DNA of 64,000 nt, taken from Candidimonas nitroreducens (lineage in GTDB: Bacteria > Pseudomonadota > Gammaproteobacteria > Burkholderiales > Burkholderiaceae_B). The stretch is taken from the NCBI RefSeq assembly GCF_002209565.1, contig NZ_NJIH01000002.1:434001-498000 (forward strand), read 5' to 3'. Positions 57,112-64,000 of the stretch are shown piece by piece. The first letter of the stretch is position 1, and every line of letters starts with the position of its first letter. The position numbers and the translations under genes were made by a program. Below the pieces are notes generated by a model. It did not search any database. It had not been told where the DNA came from and worked only from the letters and a program-made list of their open reading frames with translations.

Positions 57112-59226
57112 TTACTCGAACTCCTGGATGGTTACGCTGATCGTCAAGTCGTCCAGCACCCGCACTTCCGACTTGACCGCTACGGCGATGGTGGACTCCC
57201 GCTCCTCGAGAATCAGCGGGCCTTGAAGCACGGTGCCTGCCGGCAGCGAATAACGGTCGTACACGGCCGACTTCTGGAACGTACCGCTGACAGGCTGGTA
57301 GACGTCCCGCGATTCACTGATTTTGATTTGCGGCTTAATGCGCGCATCGCCCCATTCAAAATGGTGGCCTCTGGTTTCGTTTTTCCCGGTCAAGCGCCAC
57401 GTCATGACCTGGCTGCGGGCATTAGGCACCAAATGGCCGTAGAGTTTTTCATAGACCCGCTCGAATTCCTGCTGAATCAGCATCTCGGGCTCTTCCTGCT
57501 GCAAAACTCCGTAGGGCAGGCCGACCGATACGTTCGCGCCCTGCCCCGCATAGCGCATTTCGATGCCCAGGATCCACTCGACTCGATCCGCCCCGGCCGC
57601 TGCCAGCTCTATCTCGCTTTCCGCTTTCAACGCCTGCAGGCGAGCACGCACGTCGTCCCAGTGCACATCGGACAGCAGGCTGGGGCGCGTCCATGCCTTG
57701 TCGGCGCGAGCCGGTGCCGCCAACATGCCCAGGCAAGACCCCGCGCCGGCCGCGATGGGAATCAATACACGAGGAATGCGAAGTTTTCTGGCGACGTCGA
57801 CGGCATGCAGCGGGCCGGCGCCTCCGGTAGCAACCATGGTGAAGTCACGGGGATCGTAGCCATTTTCGGCGATATGGATACGGGCTGCGCTGGCCATATT
57901 TTCGTTGACCATATTGCAGATGCCCGCAGCCGTCTCCACCGTTTTCATGCCGAGCTCGCCGGCCAGCCTCGCCATGGCGGTACGCGCCAGCTCCAGGCTC
58001 AGCGTCATCTCGCCCCCCAGGAAATTACTTGGATTGAGATAGCCCAGCATGAGATCGGCATCGGTGACGGTCGGATCTGCCCCACCCTGGCCGTAGCAGG
58101 CGGGCCCCGGCACAGAGCCCGCCGATTCCGGCCCGATATTGAGCAAGCCCATTTTGTTGCGGTAGGCGATAGAGCCGCCGCCAGCGCCGATTTCGATCAA
58201 TTCAATGCTGGGAATCAGAATCGGCAGGCCCGAACCGCGCTTGAAACGTTCTACACGGGAACATTCAAAGCTGTGAGCGACGGGAGGCTCGCCGACCGAG
58301 ACGCATGCCTTGGCAGTCGTACCGCCCATGTCGAAGGCCAGCACATTATCGACACGGTTCTGGCGAGCCGTATTCAGGGCAGACAACACGCCGGCGGCAG
58401 GGCCCGACTCCAGTAAGAAGATAGGCGATTCCGCCGCAGCGCTGGCCGATGTGAATCCGCCGCTCGATACCATGATGCGCAACGGAATGTCTGCGCGGAT
58501 ACGCTCGATGCGGTCTTCCAGCGCGCGCAGGTACTCGGCCACGATCGGCTTCACATACGCGTTGGCGACCGCGGTCGACGTACGCTCGAACTCATTGATT
58601 TCGCTGGCCAAGCTGGAGGATACCGAAACAGCCACGCCGGGCAGCGCCTGCTGCAGGATGCGCTCGATGTGCTGCTCGTGCTCGGGGTTGACATACGAGT
58701 GCAGCAATGAAATCGCGACCGACTCAATACCCAGGCTTCGCAACTGCGTTGCGATTTCCTGTATTTGTTCGGCGCGGATCGGCGTGATGACTTCGCCAGA
58801 GGCGGCCAACCGTTCCTCGACCTCGAGGCGGCATGAGGCATCAACCAGCGGTTGGGGCAGAACGATATCGAGATCATAGATGTCGTATCGCCATTCTCTG
58901 CCTATGTCCAGCACGTCGGCCATACCTTCTGTCGTGACGAGCGCCGTCTTGGAGCCCTTTCTTTCGATCAGGGTATTGGTGATCAGCGTCGTGCCATGTA
59001 CGACTTCTCCCAGAGACGGCGCGTGTTCCCCGAGCGATTCCGATACCTGCTTCAATAGATTCAGAACGACGGTCGATACCGCCACACCAGGATCATGAGG
59101 CGTGGTTGGTGTTTTCCCGACCCAGATCCGGCCCGCAGGGGCGAGGATCGCCACGCCATCGGTAAAAGTTCCGCCAATATCGGCGGCGATTCTAAGTATT
59201 TCCTTGGATACACCGTGACTATTCAC
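57112..59226 (-). CDS. Hydantoinase A/oxoprolinase family protein
   Basis: 704 residues from a GTG start (59226) with GGAAG six bases upstream. Actin-like ATPase motifs: RIAADIGGTFTDGVAIL, HGTTLITNTLIERKGSKTAL, DMGGTTAKACVS and GGGSIAYRNKMG, then the family stretch ATGGAGPLHAVDVA. It phosphorylates a carbonyl or amide and works with the beta subunit encoded next. Located between the aldehyde dehydrogenase and hyuB genes. Could be a carboxylase rather than a hydantoinase. Confidence 0.92.
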   Translation of the reverse strand: MNSHGVSKEILRIAADIGGTFTDGVAILAPAGRIWVGKTPTTPHDPGVAVSTVVLNLLKQVSESLGEHAPSLGEVVHGTTLITNTLIERKGSKTALVTTEGMADVLDIGREWRYDIYDLDIVLPQPLVDASCRLEVEERLAASGEVITPIRAEQIQEIATQLRSLGIESVAISLLHSYVNPEHEQHIERILQQALPGVAVSVSSSLASEINEFERTSTAVANAYVKPIVAEYLRALEDRIERIRADIPLRIMVSSGGFTSASAAAESPIFLLESGPAAGVLSALNTARQNRVDNVLAFDMGGTTAKACVSVGEPPVAHSFECSRVERFKRGSGLPILIPSIELIEIGAGGGSIAYRNKMGLLNIGPESAGSVPGPACYGQGGADPTVTDADLMLGYLNPSNFLGGEMTLSLELARTAMARLAGELGMKTVETAAGICNMVNENMASAARIHIAENGYDPRDFTMVATGGAGPLHAVDVARKLRIPRVLIPIAAGAGSCLGMLAAPARADKAWTRPSLLSDVHWDDVRARLQALKAESEIELAAAGADRVEWILGIEMRYAGQGANVSVGLPYGVLQQEEPEMLIQQEFERVYEKLYGHLVPNARSQVMTWRLTGKNETRGHHFEWGDARIKPQIKISESRDVYQPVSGTFQKSAVYDRYSLPAGTVLQGPLILEERESTIAVAVKSEVRVLDDLTISVTIQEFE

Positions 59227-59255
59227 TTAGCACTTCCTTTGTTCAATTCCTATTC

Positions 59256-60671
59256 TTAGTACGAGACGGTAATGAGCCGCTCTTCTGTCATTTCCTGGAC
59301 AGCAAAGGCGGGGCCTTCTCTACCAAAGCCACTGTCTTTGACGCCGCCAAACGGCATCACGTCCACGCGGGCGCTGGATGCTTCATTAATGTGCACCCCG
59401 CCGAAAGCCAAACGCTGCGCAGTGCGTATCGCTTGACTCAGGTCTTTCGTGAATAACCCCGCGGCCAGTCCGTATTGCGTGTCGTTGGCGCTGGCGATGG
59501 CTTCATCCAGAGAATCGAACTCGATGATGGAAAGCACCGGTGCGAAGATCTCCTCGCAATACACCTTCATGGTCTTCTGGATGTTGGCGAGAATGGTCGG
59601 CTCGATGACGTTTCCAGTGCGCGTTCCCCCCGTCAGGATTTCCGCCCCCTGGGCAACAGCTTGTTCTATCCAGGCATGGGCGCGGTCAGCGGCTCCGGTG
59701 GAAATCATCGGCCCGATCACGACCGTGTCGTCCGACGGATCCCCCGCCTTCATCCTGCGTGCGGCGGCGACGATTTTCGGAATGAAAGTAGGCGCCAGGC
59801 GACGATCCACGTACAGGCGCTGCACCGAAGTGCAAACCTGCCCCGCCTTTCTGAAACCCGCATTGAGTATCTTGGGAATGGCCAAATCCACATCCGCGTC
59901 GTGGCACACGATCGTGCTGGCAATGCTGCCCAGTTCCAGCTGCGTACCGCGCAGCCCTGCCTGCTTTTGGATTTCTTTACCGACACGGGTACTGCCCGTA
60001 AAGGCGTAAAAATTGATACGCGGATCTTCCAGCAATTGTTGGCCTATGGTGCCGCCGGGCCCATTGACCAAGGTGACACGAGAAGGCGGCAATCCCGCAT
60101 CGAGCAAGGATTTGCACAGCTCTACCGCGGCAAGAGGCGTCAGATCCGACGGCTTGATGAGCGCCGCGTTCCCGGCGGCCAGAGCAGGCCCCACCTTATG
60201 CGTCAACGTGTTCAAGGGAGAATTGAACGGGGTGATGGCACAGACGACGCCTCGCGGCACGCGTACGGTGTAGCCAAGGCGGTTGGCGGAACCCTTTGCC
60301 GCCTGCATAGGGATCAATTTTCCGTTCAGGTGCTTGGCTTCTTCGGCGGAAAGCTGCAGCGTCTGCACGCATCGGGCGACCTCGTTTTCACCATCGGCCT
60401 TGGTAAATCCGGCTTCGTCTTTCAATAAATCAACGAATTGCCGCGTGCGGCTCTCGACAATGCGGGAGGTCTCGAGCAGGATGCGGTACATGTCGTAGGG
60501 CGAGACGGCGCCGCCAGTAACCGCTCGCACAGCGCCTTCGACGGCGTGGTCGACCTGCTGCGCAGAGGCGATCGCCATTTCTCCGTATATACGATCGTCA
60601 TACTTGGCGCGCAGTTGCTGCGTGCCGGCATCACCGTCCACCCACAGGCCATCGATCAAAAGTCTGGACAT
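59256..60671 (-). CDS. Aldehyde dehydrogenase, ELGS type
   Basis: 471 residues. Catalytic Cys in FRKAGQVCTSVQRLY, base Glu in QLELGSIASTIV, cofactor motifs AITPFNSPLNTLTHK and FYAFTGSTRVGKEI. The ELGS form of the Glu motif recalls lactaldehyde, phosphonoacetaldehyde or non-phosphorylating glyceraldehyde-3-phosphate dehydrogenases. Starts nine bases after... before the TPP-enzyme beta gene ends, so the aldehyde it oxidises is probably made by that decarboxylase. Has AAGGA before the ATG. Confidence 0.92.
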   Translation of the reverse strand: MSRLLIDGLWVDGDAGTQQLRAKYDDRIYGEMAIASAQQVDHAVEGAVRAVTGGAVSPYDMYRILLETSRIVESRTRQFVDLLKDEAGFTKADGENEVARCVQTLQLSAEEAKHLNGKLIPMQAAKGSANRLGYTVRVPRGVVCAITPFNSPLNTLTHKVGPALAAGNAALIKPSDLTPLAAVELCKSLLDAGLPPSRVTLVNGPGGTIGQQLLEDPRINFYAFTGSTRVGKEIQKQAGLRGTQLELGSIASTIVCHDADVDLAIPKILNAGFRKAGQVCTSVQRLYVDRRLAPTFIPKIVAAARRMKAGDPSDDTVVIGPMISTGAADRAHAWIEQAVAQGAEILTGGTRTGNVIEPTILANIQKTMKVYCEEIFAPVLSIIEFDSLDEAIASANDTQYGLAAGLFTKDLSQAIRTAQRLAFGGVHINEASSARVDVMPFGGVKDSGFGREGPAFAVQEMTEERLITVSY

Positions 60672-60679
60672 GGTTTTCC

Positions 60680-61288
60680 TTAGCTGGCGATCGCTTGCAT
60701 GAAGCGTTGGCGAATTTTCGAGGGGTCTCTCTCGGTGACGCCTGCCGGCTTTTCGCCATCGGTACGTACACCGATGAGCCAGGGGCCGTCTTCGACCCGG
60801 GTTTGCTCGATGATCCGGGAAAAGCTGTCTTCATCCTTCGCCCAATAGCTCTTGCCGATGCCGCACGCTCTGGCCACACCGACCAGATCGACGAACCCGG
60901 AGGTCAGCGTTTGCTGTGAGCCGGTAATTTGATAGACACCGTTGTCCCACACGATTACGGCCAGATTTTTTGCCTTGGAAGCCGCCAGCGTCCCCAGCGT
61001 GCCAAGCTGCATGAGCAACGATCCGTCGCCTTCAAGAACGTATGTGCGCCGCTCGGGCTGGGCGATGGCAACGCCCATGCCTATCGCACTGGCCAAGCCC
61101 ATGCTACCCAGCATGTAAAAGTTGCGCTCACGTTGGCCGCTGGCCCACAGGTCAAAATTAGTGTTGCCGATGCCGCCGATCACCGCATCCCGATCCGACA
61201 ACTTTTCTACCAACAACTGCGTCATGCGGAACCGATTCAATTCGGCACAATCGCGCCTTTCCGTCGAGAGCATGTTCGTCAGGCTCAT
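60680..61288 (-). CDS. TPP-dependent decarboxylase, beta subunit (sulfopyruvate/phosphonopyruvate decarboxylase-like)
   Basis: 202 residues, C-terminal TPP domain: LEGDGSLLMQLGTLGTLAAS to VIVWDNGVYQITG is the GDG...N thiamine diphosphate-Mg motif. Resembles ComE of coenzyme M synthesis and the matching half of phosphonopyruvate decarboxylase. Its ATG overlaps the alpha stop by one base (TGATG), with AAGGAG upstream, so the two subunits are made together. The longer frame to 61465 is not needed. Decarboxylates a 2-oxo acid to an aldehyde. Confidence 0.87.
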   Translation of the reverse strand: MSLTNMLSTERRDCAELNRFRMTQLLVEKLSDRDAVIGGIGNTNFDLWASGQRERNFYMLGSMGLASAIGMGVAIAQPERRTYVLEGDGSLLMQLGTLGTLAASKAKNLAVIVWDNGVYQITGSQQTLTSGFVDLVGVARACGIGKSYWAKDEDSFSRIIEQTRVEDGPWLIGVRTDGEKPAGVTERDPSKIRQRFMQAIAS

Positions 61289-61809
61289 CACAACTCCTTG
61301 GATCGTTTCTTGGTCAATAGCGGCGACAGCAGCATGGCTGCGGCTTCTTGGGTGGAGTACGCCTGCCGGATCATGCCATCGGCCATGAAATCCAGGTCTT
61401 CCAGCGACACCATGCGGTGCGTCTCGATTCCCATCGAATTCAGGATAGGCACCATCGTGCGGCACACCATGGCCTGGCCGAGCTGATGGTCGCCCATCGT
61501 GCCGCGTTCGGAGATCATCATCAACAAAGGGATCTGGTAAGGCCTGACCAGCGATGCCAGGACATTCGGCAACGTGGCGAATCCACTGGTCTGCATCAAT
61601 ACAATGCCCCGCATGCCCGCCATATAGGCGCCGGTCACGATGCCTACGGCTTCCTCTTCCCTAGCCGGGCCGAGTGTGGTGAAGAACGGGTCTGCGCGCA
61701 GCCGCTCGATGAGCGGGGAAAGTACATTGTCCGGCACATAGGTCACCAATTTGACCTTGTGACGTTTCAGTACCTCTACAACAATGTCATACCATGCTGG
61801 CGTATTCAT
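61288..61809 (-). CDS. TPP-dependent decarboxylase, alpha subunit (ComD-like)
   Basis: 173 residues, N-terminal TPP (PYR) domain: YVPDNVLSPLIERL, the catalytic Glu region GPAREEEAVGIVTGAYMAG and MQTSGFATLPNVLASL. Resembles the ComD half of sulfopyruvate decarboxylase, which together with the beta half forms one active site. The ATG at 61809 has GGAG five bases upstream. Split subunits of this type are known for sulfopyruvate and phosphonopyruvate decarboxylases; the substrate here is not known. Confidence 0.87.
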   Translation of the reverse strand: MNTPAWYDIVVEVLKRHKVKLVTYVPDNVLSPLIERLRADPFFTTLGPAREEEAVGIVTGAYMAGMRGIVLMQTSGFATLPNVLASLVRPYQIPLLMMISERGTMGDHQLGQAMVCRTMVPILNSMGIETHRMVSLEDLDFMADGMIRQAYSTQEAAAMLLSPLLTKKRSKEL

Positions 61810-61884
61810 TTTTACTCCATTGACGCCCAGTAATAGTTGCCTCGGCCTGTACTGCGCCAGAGGCAATAGAAAATCCCGAGGGAC

Positions 61885-62850
61885 TCAGTCGATCTTGATG
61901 CCGGCCTGCGACACAACGGATTCCCATTGCGCAACATCGTGGGAAATCAAGTCCTTGTATGCCTGCGCATCCTTCAACGTCGGCGTGACCTCAATTCTTT
62001 TGAGCTGATCTTTCACTTGCTGGTTGTCGAGCACTTGCCGCGCGCCGTCGTATAGCCAGTCGACGATGTCTTTGGGCGTGCCGGCAGGAGCGATCAAACC
62101 CCACCAATTAACCGCGTATACGCCGTCGACGCCCAGTTCCGCGAAGGTGGGAACATCCGGATAGCCGGGCAGGCGGGTGTGATCGGCCACAGCCAGCGCC
62201 TTGAGCGTGCCGTTTTGAACCATGCCCATGCCAGAAGCCGTGCTGCCAAACATTGCGTCGACCTGCCCTCCGACCGTAGCCGTCATGGCGGGGCCGGCCC
62301 CTTGATAGGCCACGCTAATGATTTTCCTGTGGGTTTTTTGCTGCAAGAGCTCCGCAGCCAAGTGGCCTAGCGAACCGACACCGGAGTGCGCAATCGTACG
62401 ATCCTTTCCATTTGGCGCGAGAAAGTCATTGAGCGTTGCCGGCCCTGAAGCGGGAACATAAAGAACAAATGCCCCGGTTCCCAGTAGCGCTATCGGCGAA
62501 AAATTTTTTTCGACGTTGTAGGGAGTCGCCTTACGCAAGATAGGATTCAGTGCGATGGCAAGGTCGGCCAACAGGATTCTCGACCCATTGTGTTCCGAGC
62601 GCGCGACATAGGCGCCGGCGATGGCGCCATTCGCGCCCGGTTTGTTGACCACGACAATTTGCGACCCGGTCGCTTTTTGCAGCGCGGGGGCAATGACCCG
62701 GGCCATCGTATCGGACGCCCCGCCGGGCGAATACGGCACGATCAGTTCAACAATGGGCGGAGCGGAGGCCGGCTTGGCGCTTGCACCCGAGACAAAGAAA
62801 AAACTACAGGCCAGGGCACCGAGTGTTTTATAGATGGAAACAGAATTCAT
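61885..62850 (-). CDS. Bug/TctC-family periplasmic solute receptor
   Basis: 321 residues from ATG 62850. Signal peptide (cleavage near SGASA-KPAS). Motifs: VELIVPYSPGGASDTMARV, VNKPGANGAIAGAYVA and ISVAYQGAGPAMTATVGGQ. First gene of the operon through ridA; would deliver the acid that the TPP enzyme decarboxylates. No TctAB genes are near, so it must use a transporter encoded elsewhere or act as a sensor. Confidence 0.93.
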   Translation of the reverse strand: MNSVSIYKTLGALACSFFFVSGASAKPASAPPIVELIVPYSPGGASDTMARVIAPALQKATGSQIVVVNKPGANGAIAGAYVARSEHNGSRILLADLAIALNPILRKATPYNVEKNFSPIALLGTGAFVLYVPASGPATLNDFLAPNGKDRTIAHSGVGSLGHLAAELLQQKTHRKIISVAYQGAGPAMTATVGGQVDAMFGSTASGMGMVQNGTLKALAVADHTRLPGYPDVPTFAELGVDGVYAVNWWGLIAPAGTPKDIVDWLYDGARQVLDNQQVKDQLKRIEVTPTLKDAQAYKDLISHDVAQWESVVSQAGIKID

Positions 62851-63181
62851 GGCTTTTTCCGGATAGGTATTGTTATCGACAAAAACTGCTGTGCTGGTTT
62901 GCTGCAGCAATGGTAGGCGGGCGAATCCATTGCTACAAATCATTAGTTTTGATCGATTAACAAATGCAGATCATTAATGCCGGAACGACATAGGCTGCCC
63001 AATGCACGACGCCCATATCATTCGGTTCGGATGGCGACAGCGTGATCGCTGCCAAGGTCTGGGCCCGGCCGGCCCCGACGACATCGCCGCCGCGCCCTGC
63101 ATCGGGAGCTGAGCGGCCCGCTCGCACCGACGCGAAACGAACGGTGCGTTCATATCGACAGCCACGAATTAGCGGGGCGCT
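62851..63181. other. Intergenic region upstream of the Bug-hyuAB operon
   Basis: 331 bases: the AT-rich promoter region with the ATCATTA repeats on the left and a GC-rich part (63000-63181) without a supported gene. A 63-codon minus frame at 62974-63165 lacks any motif. The DUF488 gene ends at 63182 with no clear terminator. Confidence 0.5.
62939..62978. promoter_or_regulatory. Two ATCATTA direct repeats upstream of the Bug-hyuAB operon
   Basis: ATCATTAG (62939-62946) and ATCATTAAT (62970-62978) have starts 31 bases apart, about three helical turns, in an AT-rich patch about 90-130 bases upstream of the first gene. The spacing and location fit a regulator binding pair such as a LysR dimer of dimers. 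Inference from spacing only. Confidence 0.3.
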
Positions 63182-63781
63182 TTAGAGCAGCGACTGCTGT
63201 GCGGCCGGGTAGGCGATGGTTCCCGAGGCCTGCGTAACAGCGCCCAGGGTGATGCGGGCGGGTTCGATGCGCCCCGGCCCCATGATGTGAAAGACGTTCG
63301 CCCCGCGGGCCATCAGGTAATCGGCGACGATGCGGCGGTGGCAGCGCCACCATACGGCTTCCGAGCACATGATGGCGCAGCGCCGCGCGCGTCCTTCTTT
63401 CAACAGATGCTCCAGGCCCGCCTGGAACTGCGCCGAAAATGCATAATCGGCGTAATTGTGGAAACTGGCATTCGTCCAATAGCCATTGGTGTCCGCGGGC
63501 AGGCCGCGAGCCTTGCCGCGCAGGCCGCCCAGTGCGGCGATATGCTCATACGCAATGCCGTACGGCGCCAGCTCGTCGGGCAGCACATCGGTGTTGAATT
63601 GCGGGTTGGCCCTGGACATGGGCATCTTGCGGATGTCCGCCAGCAGCGCGACTCCAGCCTCGACCAGCAGTCCGGCAAATTCAGCGAGGCTGCGGTTGGA
63701 ATGGCCGATGGTGAAAAACGACGGCATGCCCTGCCCGCCGCCGTCCTGCGCGGCGGGGTGCGAAGCCGGCTTGGCGGTCAT
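63182..63781 (-). CDS. DUF488-family protein
   Basis: 199 residues. Conserved DUF488 features: FFTIGHSNRSLAEFAGLL, LLADIRKMPMSRANPQFNT and RRCAIMCSEAVWWRCHRR with its paired cysteines near the C-terminus. Function of the family is not established; the Cys/His pattern suggests metal or nucleic-acid contact. The ATG at 63781 has GGAGG six bases upstream; MPSFF at 63727 is a second possible start. Upstream, after 97 bases, lies the end of a DUF2945-type gene. Confidence 0.88.
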   Translation of the reverse strand: MTAKPASHPAAQDGGGQGMPSFFTIGHSNRSLAEFAGLLVEAGVALLADIRKMPMSRANPQFNTDVLPDELAPYGIAYEHIAALGGLRGKARGLPADTNGYWTNASFHNYADYAFSAQFQAGLEHLLKEGRARRCAIMCSEAVWWRCHRRIVADYLMARGANVFHIMGPGRIEPARITLGAVTQASGTIAYPAAQQSLL

Positions 63782-63878
63782 GTCACGCCTCCGTCGCCAT
63801 CGCCCTGCCGGTTCGGCCCCGAGCCTTGGATCGGCATGAGCGCGGCAAATTCATACATGCGCATCAGGCGACAGCGCA

Positions 63879-64000
63879 CTATCGCAGCAACTGCAGCGCC
63901 TTGCCCTTGTGGGCGGCGATGTGGTCGGTCTTGTCGCTCTTGATTTCGTACTGCGGCTCTTGTTCCGAGGCACGGTGCGTATGGCCCTTGTAGTCGAAAT
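63879..64000 (-). CDS. DUF2945-family (HVA1/Tudor-like) small protein, 3' part only
   Basis: The last 39 codons, entering from the right edge. Translation FDYKGHTHRASEQEPQYEI then KSDKTDHIAAHKGKALQLL matches the end of DUF2945 proteins, small domains of about 70 residues often encoded near DUF488 genes. Function unknown. Confidence 0.75.
   Translation of the reverse strand, partial: FDYKGHTHRASEQEPQYEIKSDKTDHIAAHKGKALQLLR

Overview
The window is high-GC betaproteobacterial chromosome, most likely Burkholderiales, family Alcaligenaceae (Bordetella/Achromobacter/Pusillimonas group). I infer this from the linked order gyrA-serC-pheA-hisC-tyrA-aroA-cmk-rpsA-ihfB, lapA-lapB-hldE-hldD-comEA-cysM and ompA-ubiG-gph, from the OmpA type, and from three orphan Bug/TctC receptors. 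I see no rRNA, tRNA, CRISPR array, insertion sequence, prophage or origin. All calls come from reading translations and motifs; no database search was run.

Layout. 1-5.5 kb: a GntR-controlled peptide-type ABC importer, all on the minus strand, with the second ATPase running off the left edge. 5.9-8.5 kb: a DMT exporter and a tandem pair of 2OG-Fe(II) oxygenases, the second lacking the metal-binding Asp. 8.7-16.5 kb: etfBA, an HDAC-like amidohydrolase divergent from mltB, then cysM, a ComEA-like protein and the heptose genes hldE-hldD. 16.7-18.2 kb: lapA-lapB. 18.4-20.7 kb: a two-gene plus-strand insert (racemase-fold protein and Bug receptor) with its own strong promoter, sitting between lapA and ihfB. 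20.9-32.3 kb: the housekeeping operon gyrA to ihfB, with many start/stop overlaps. 33.0-35.3 kb: ompA, ubiG, gph.

35.5-43.2 kb: a catabolic cluster: DeoR regulator with a small membrane protein, then divergently an inositol-monophosphatase-type phosphatase, a glutamine-synthetase-like ligase, an aldehyde dehydrogenase, an iron-type alcohol dehydrogenase and an M81 (MlrC) hydrolase. The set fits gamma-glutamylation of an amino-alcohol, oxidation of its alcohol end, then removal of the glutamyl group. 43.5-47.7 kb: an unrecognised lipoprotein, an ankyrin membrane protein and a small lipoprotein. 47.9-53.8 kb: IclR, Bug receptor, FAH-family hydrolase, VOC protein, LysR and a convergent acyl-CoA dehydrogenase. 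54.0-62.9 kb: a LysR gene and a minus-strand operon: Bug receptor, split TPP-dependent decarboxylase, aldehyde dehydrogenase, hydantoinase/oxoprolinase A and B, and a RidA-like protein. 63.2-64 kb: DUF488 and the end of a DUF2945-type gene.

The most unusual signals are the two multi-enzyme catabolic clusters, the oxygenase with a lost iron ligand, the racemase-fold protein with glycine at both catalytic cysteine positions, and a set of short intergenic repeats: an 8-bp array, a 13-bp array and two copies of a ~108-bp inverted-repeat element. The 8-bp array and both copies of the element lie between convergent gene ends.
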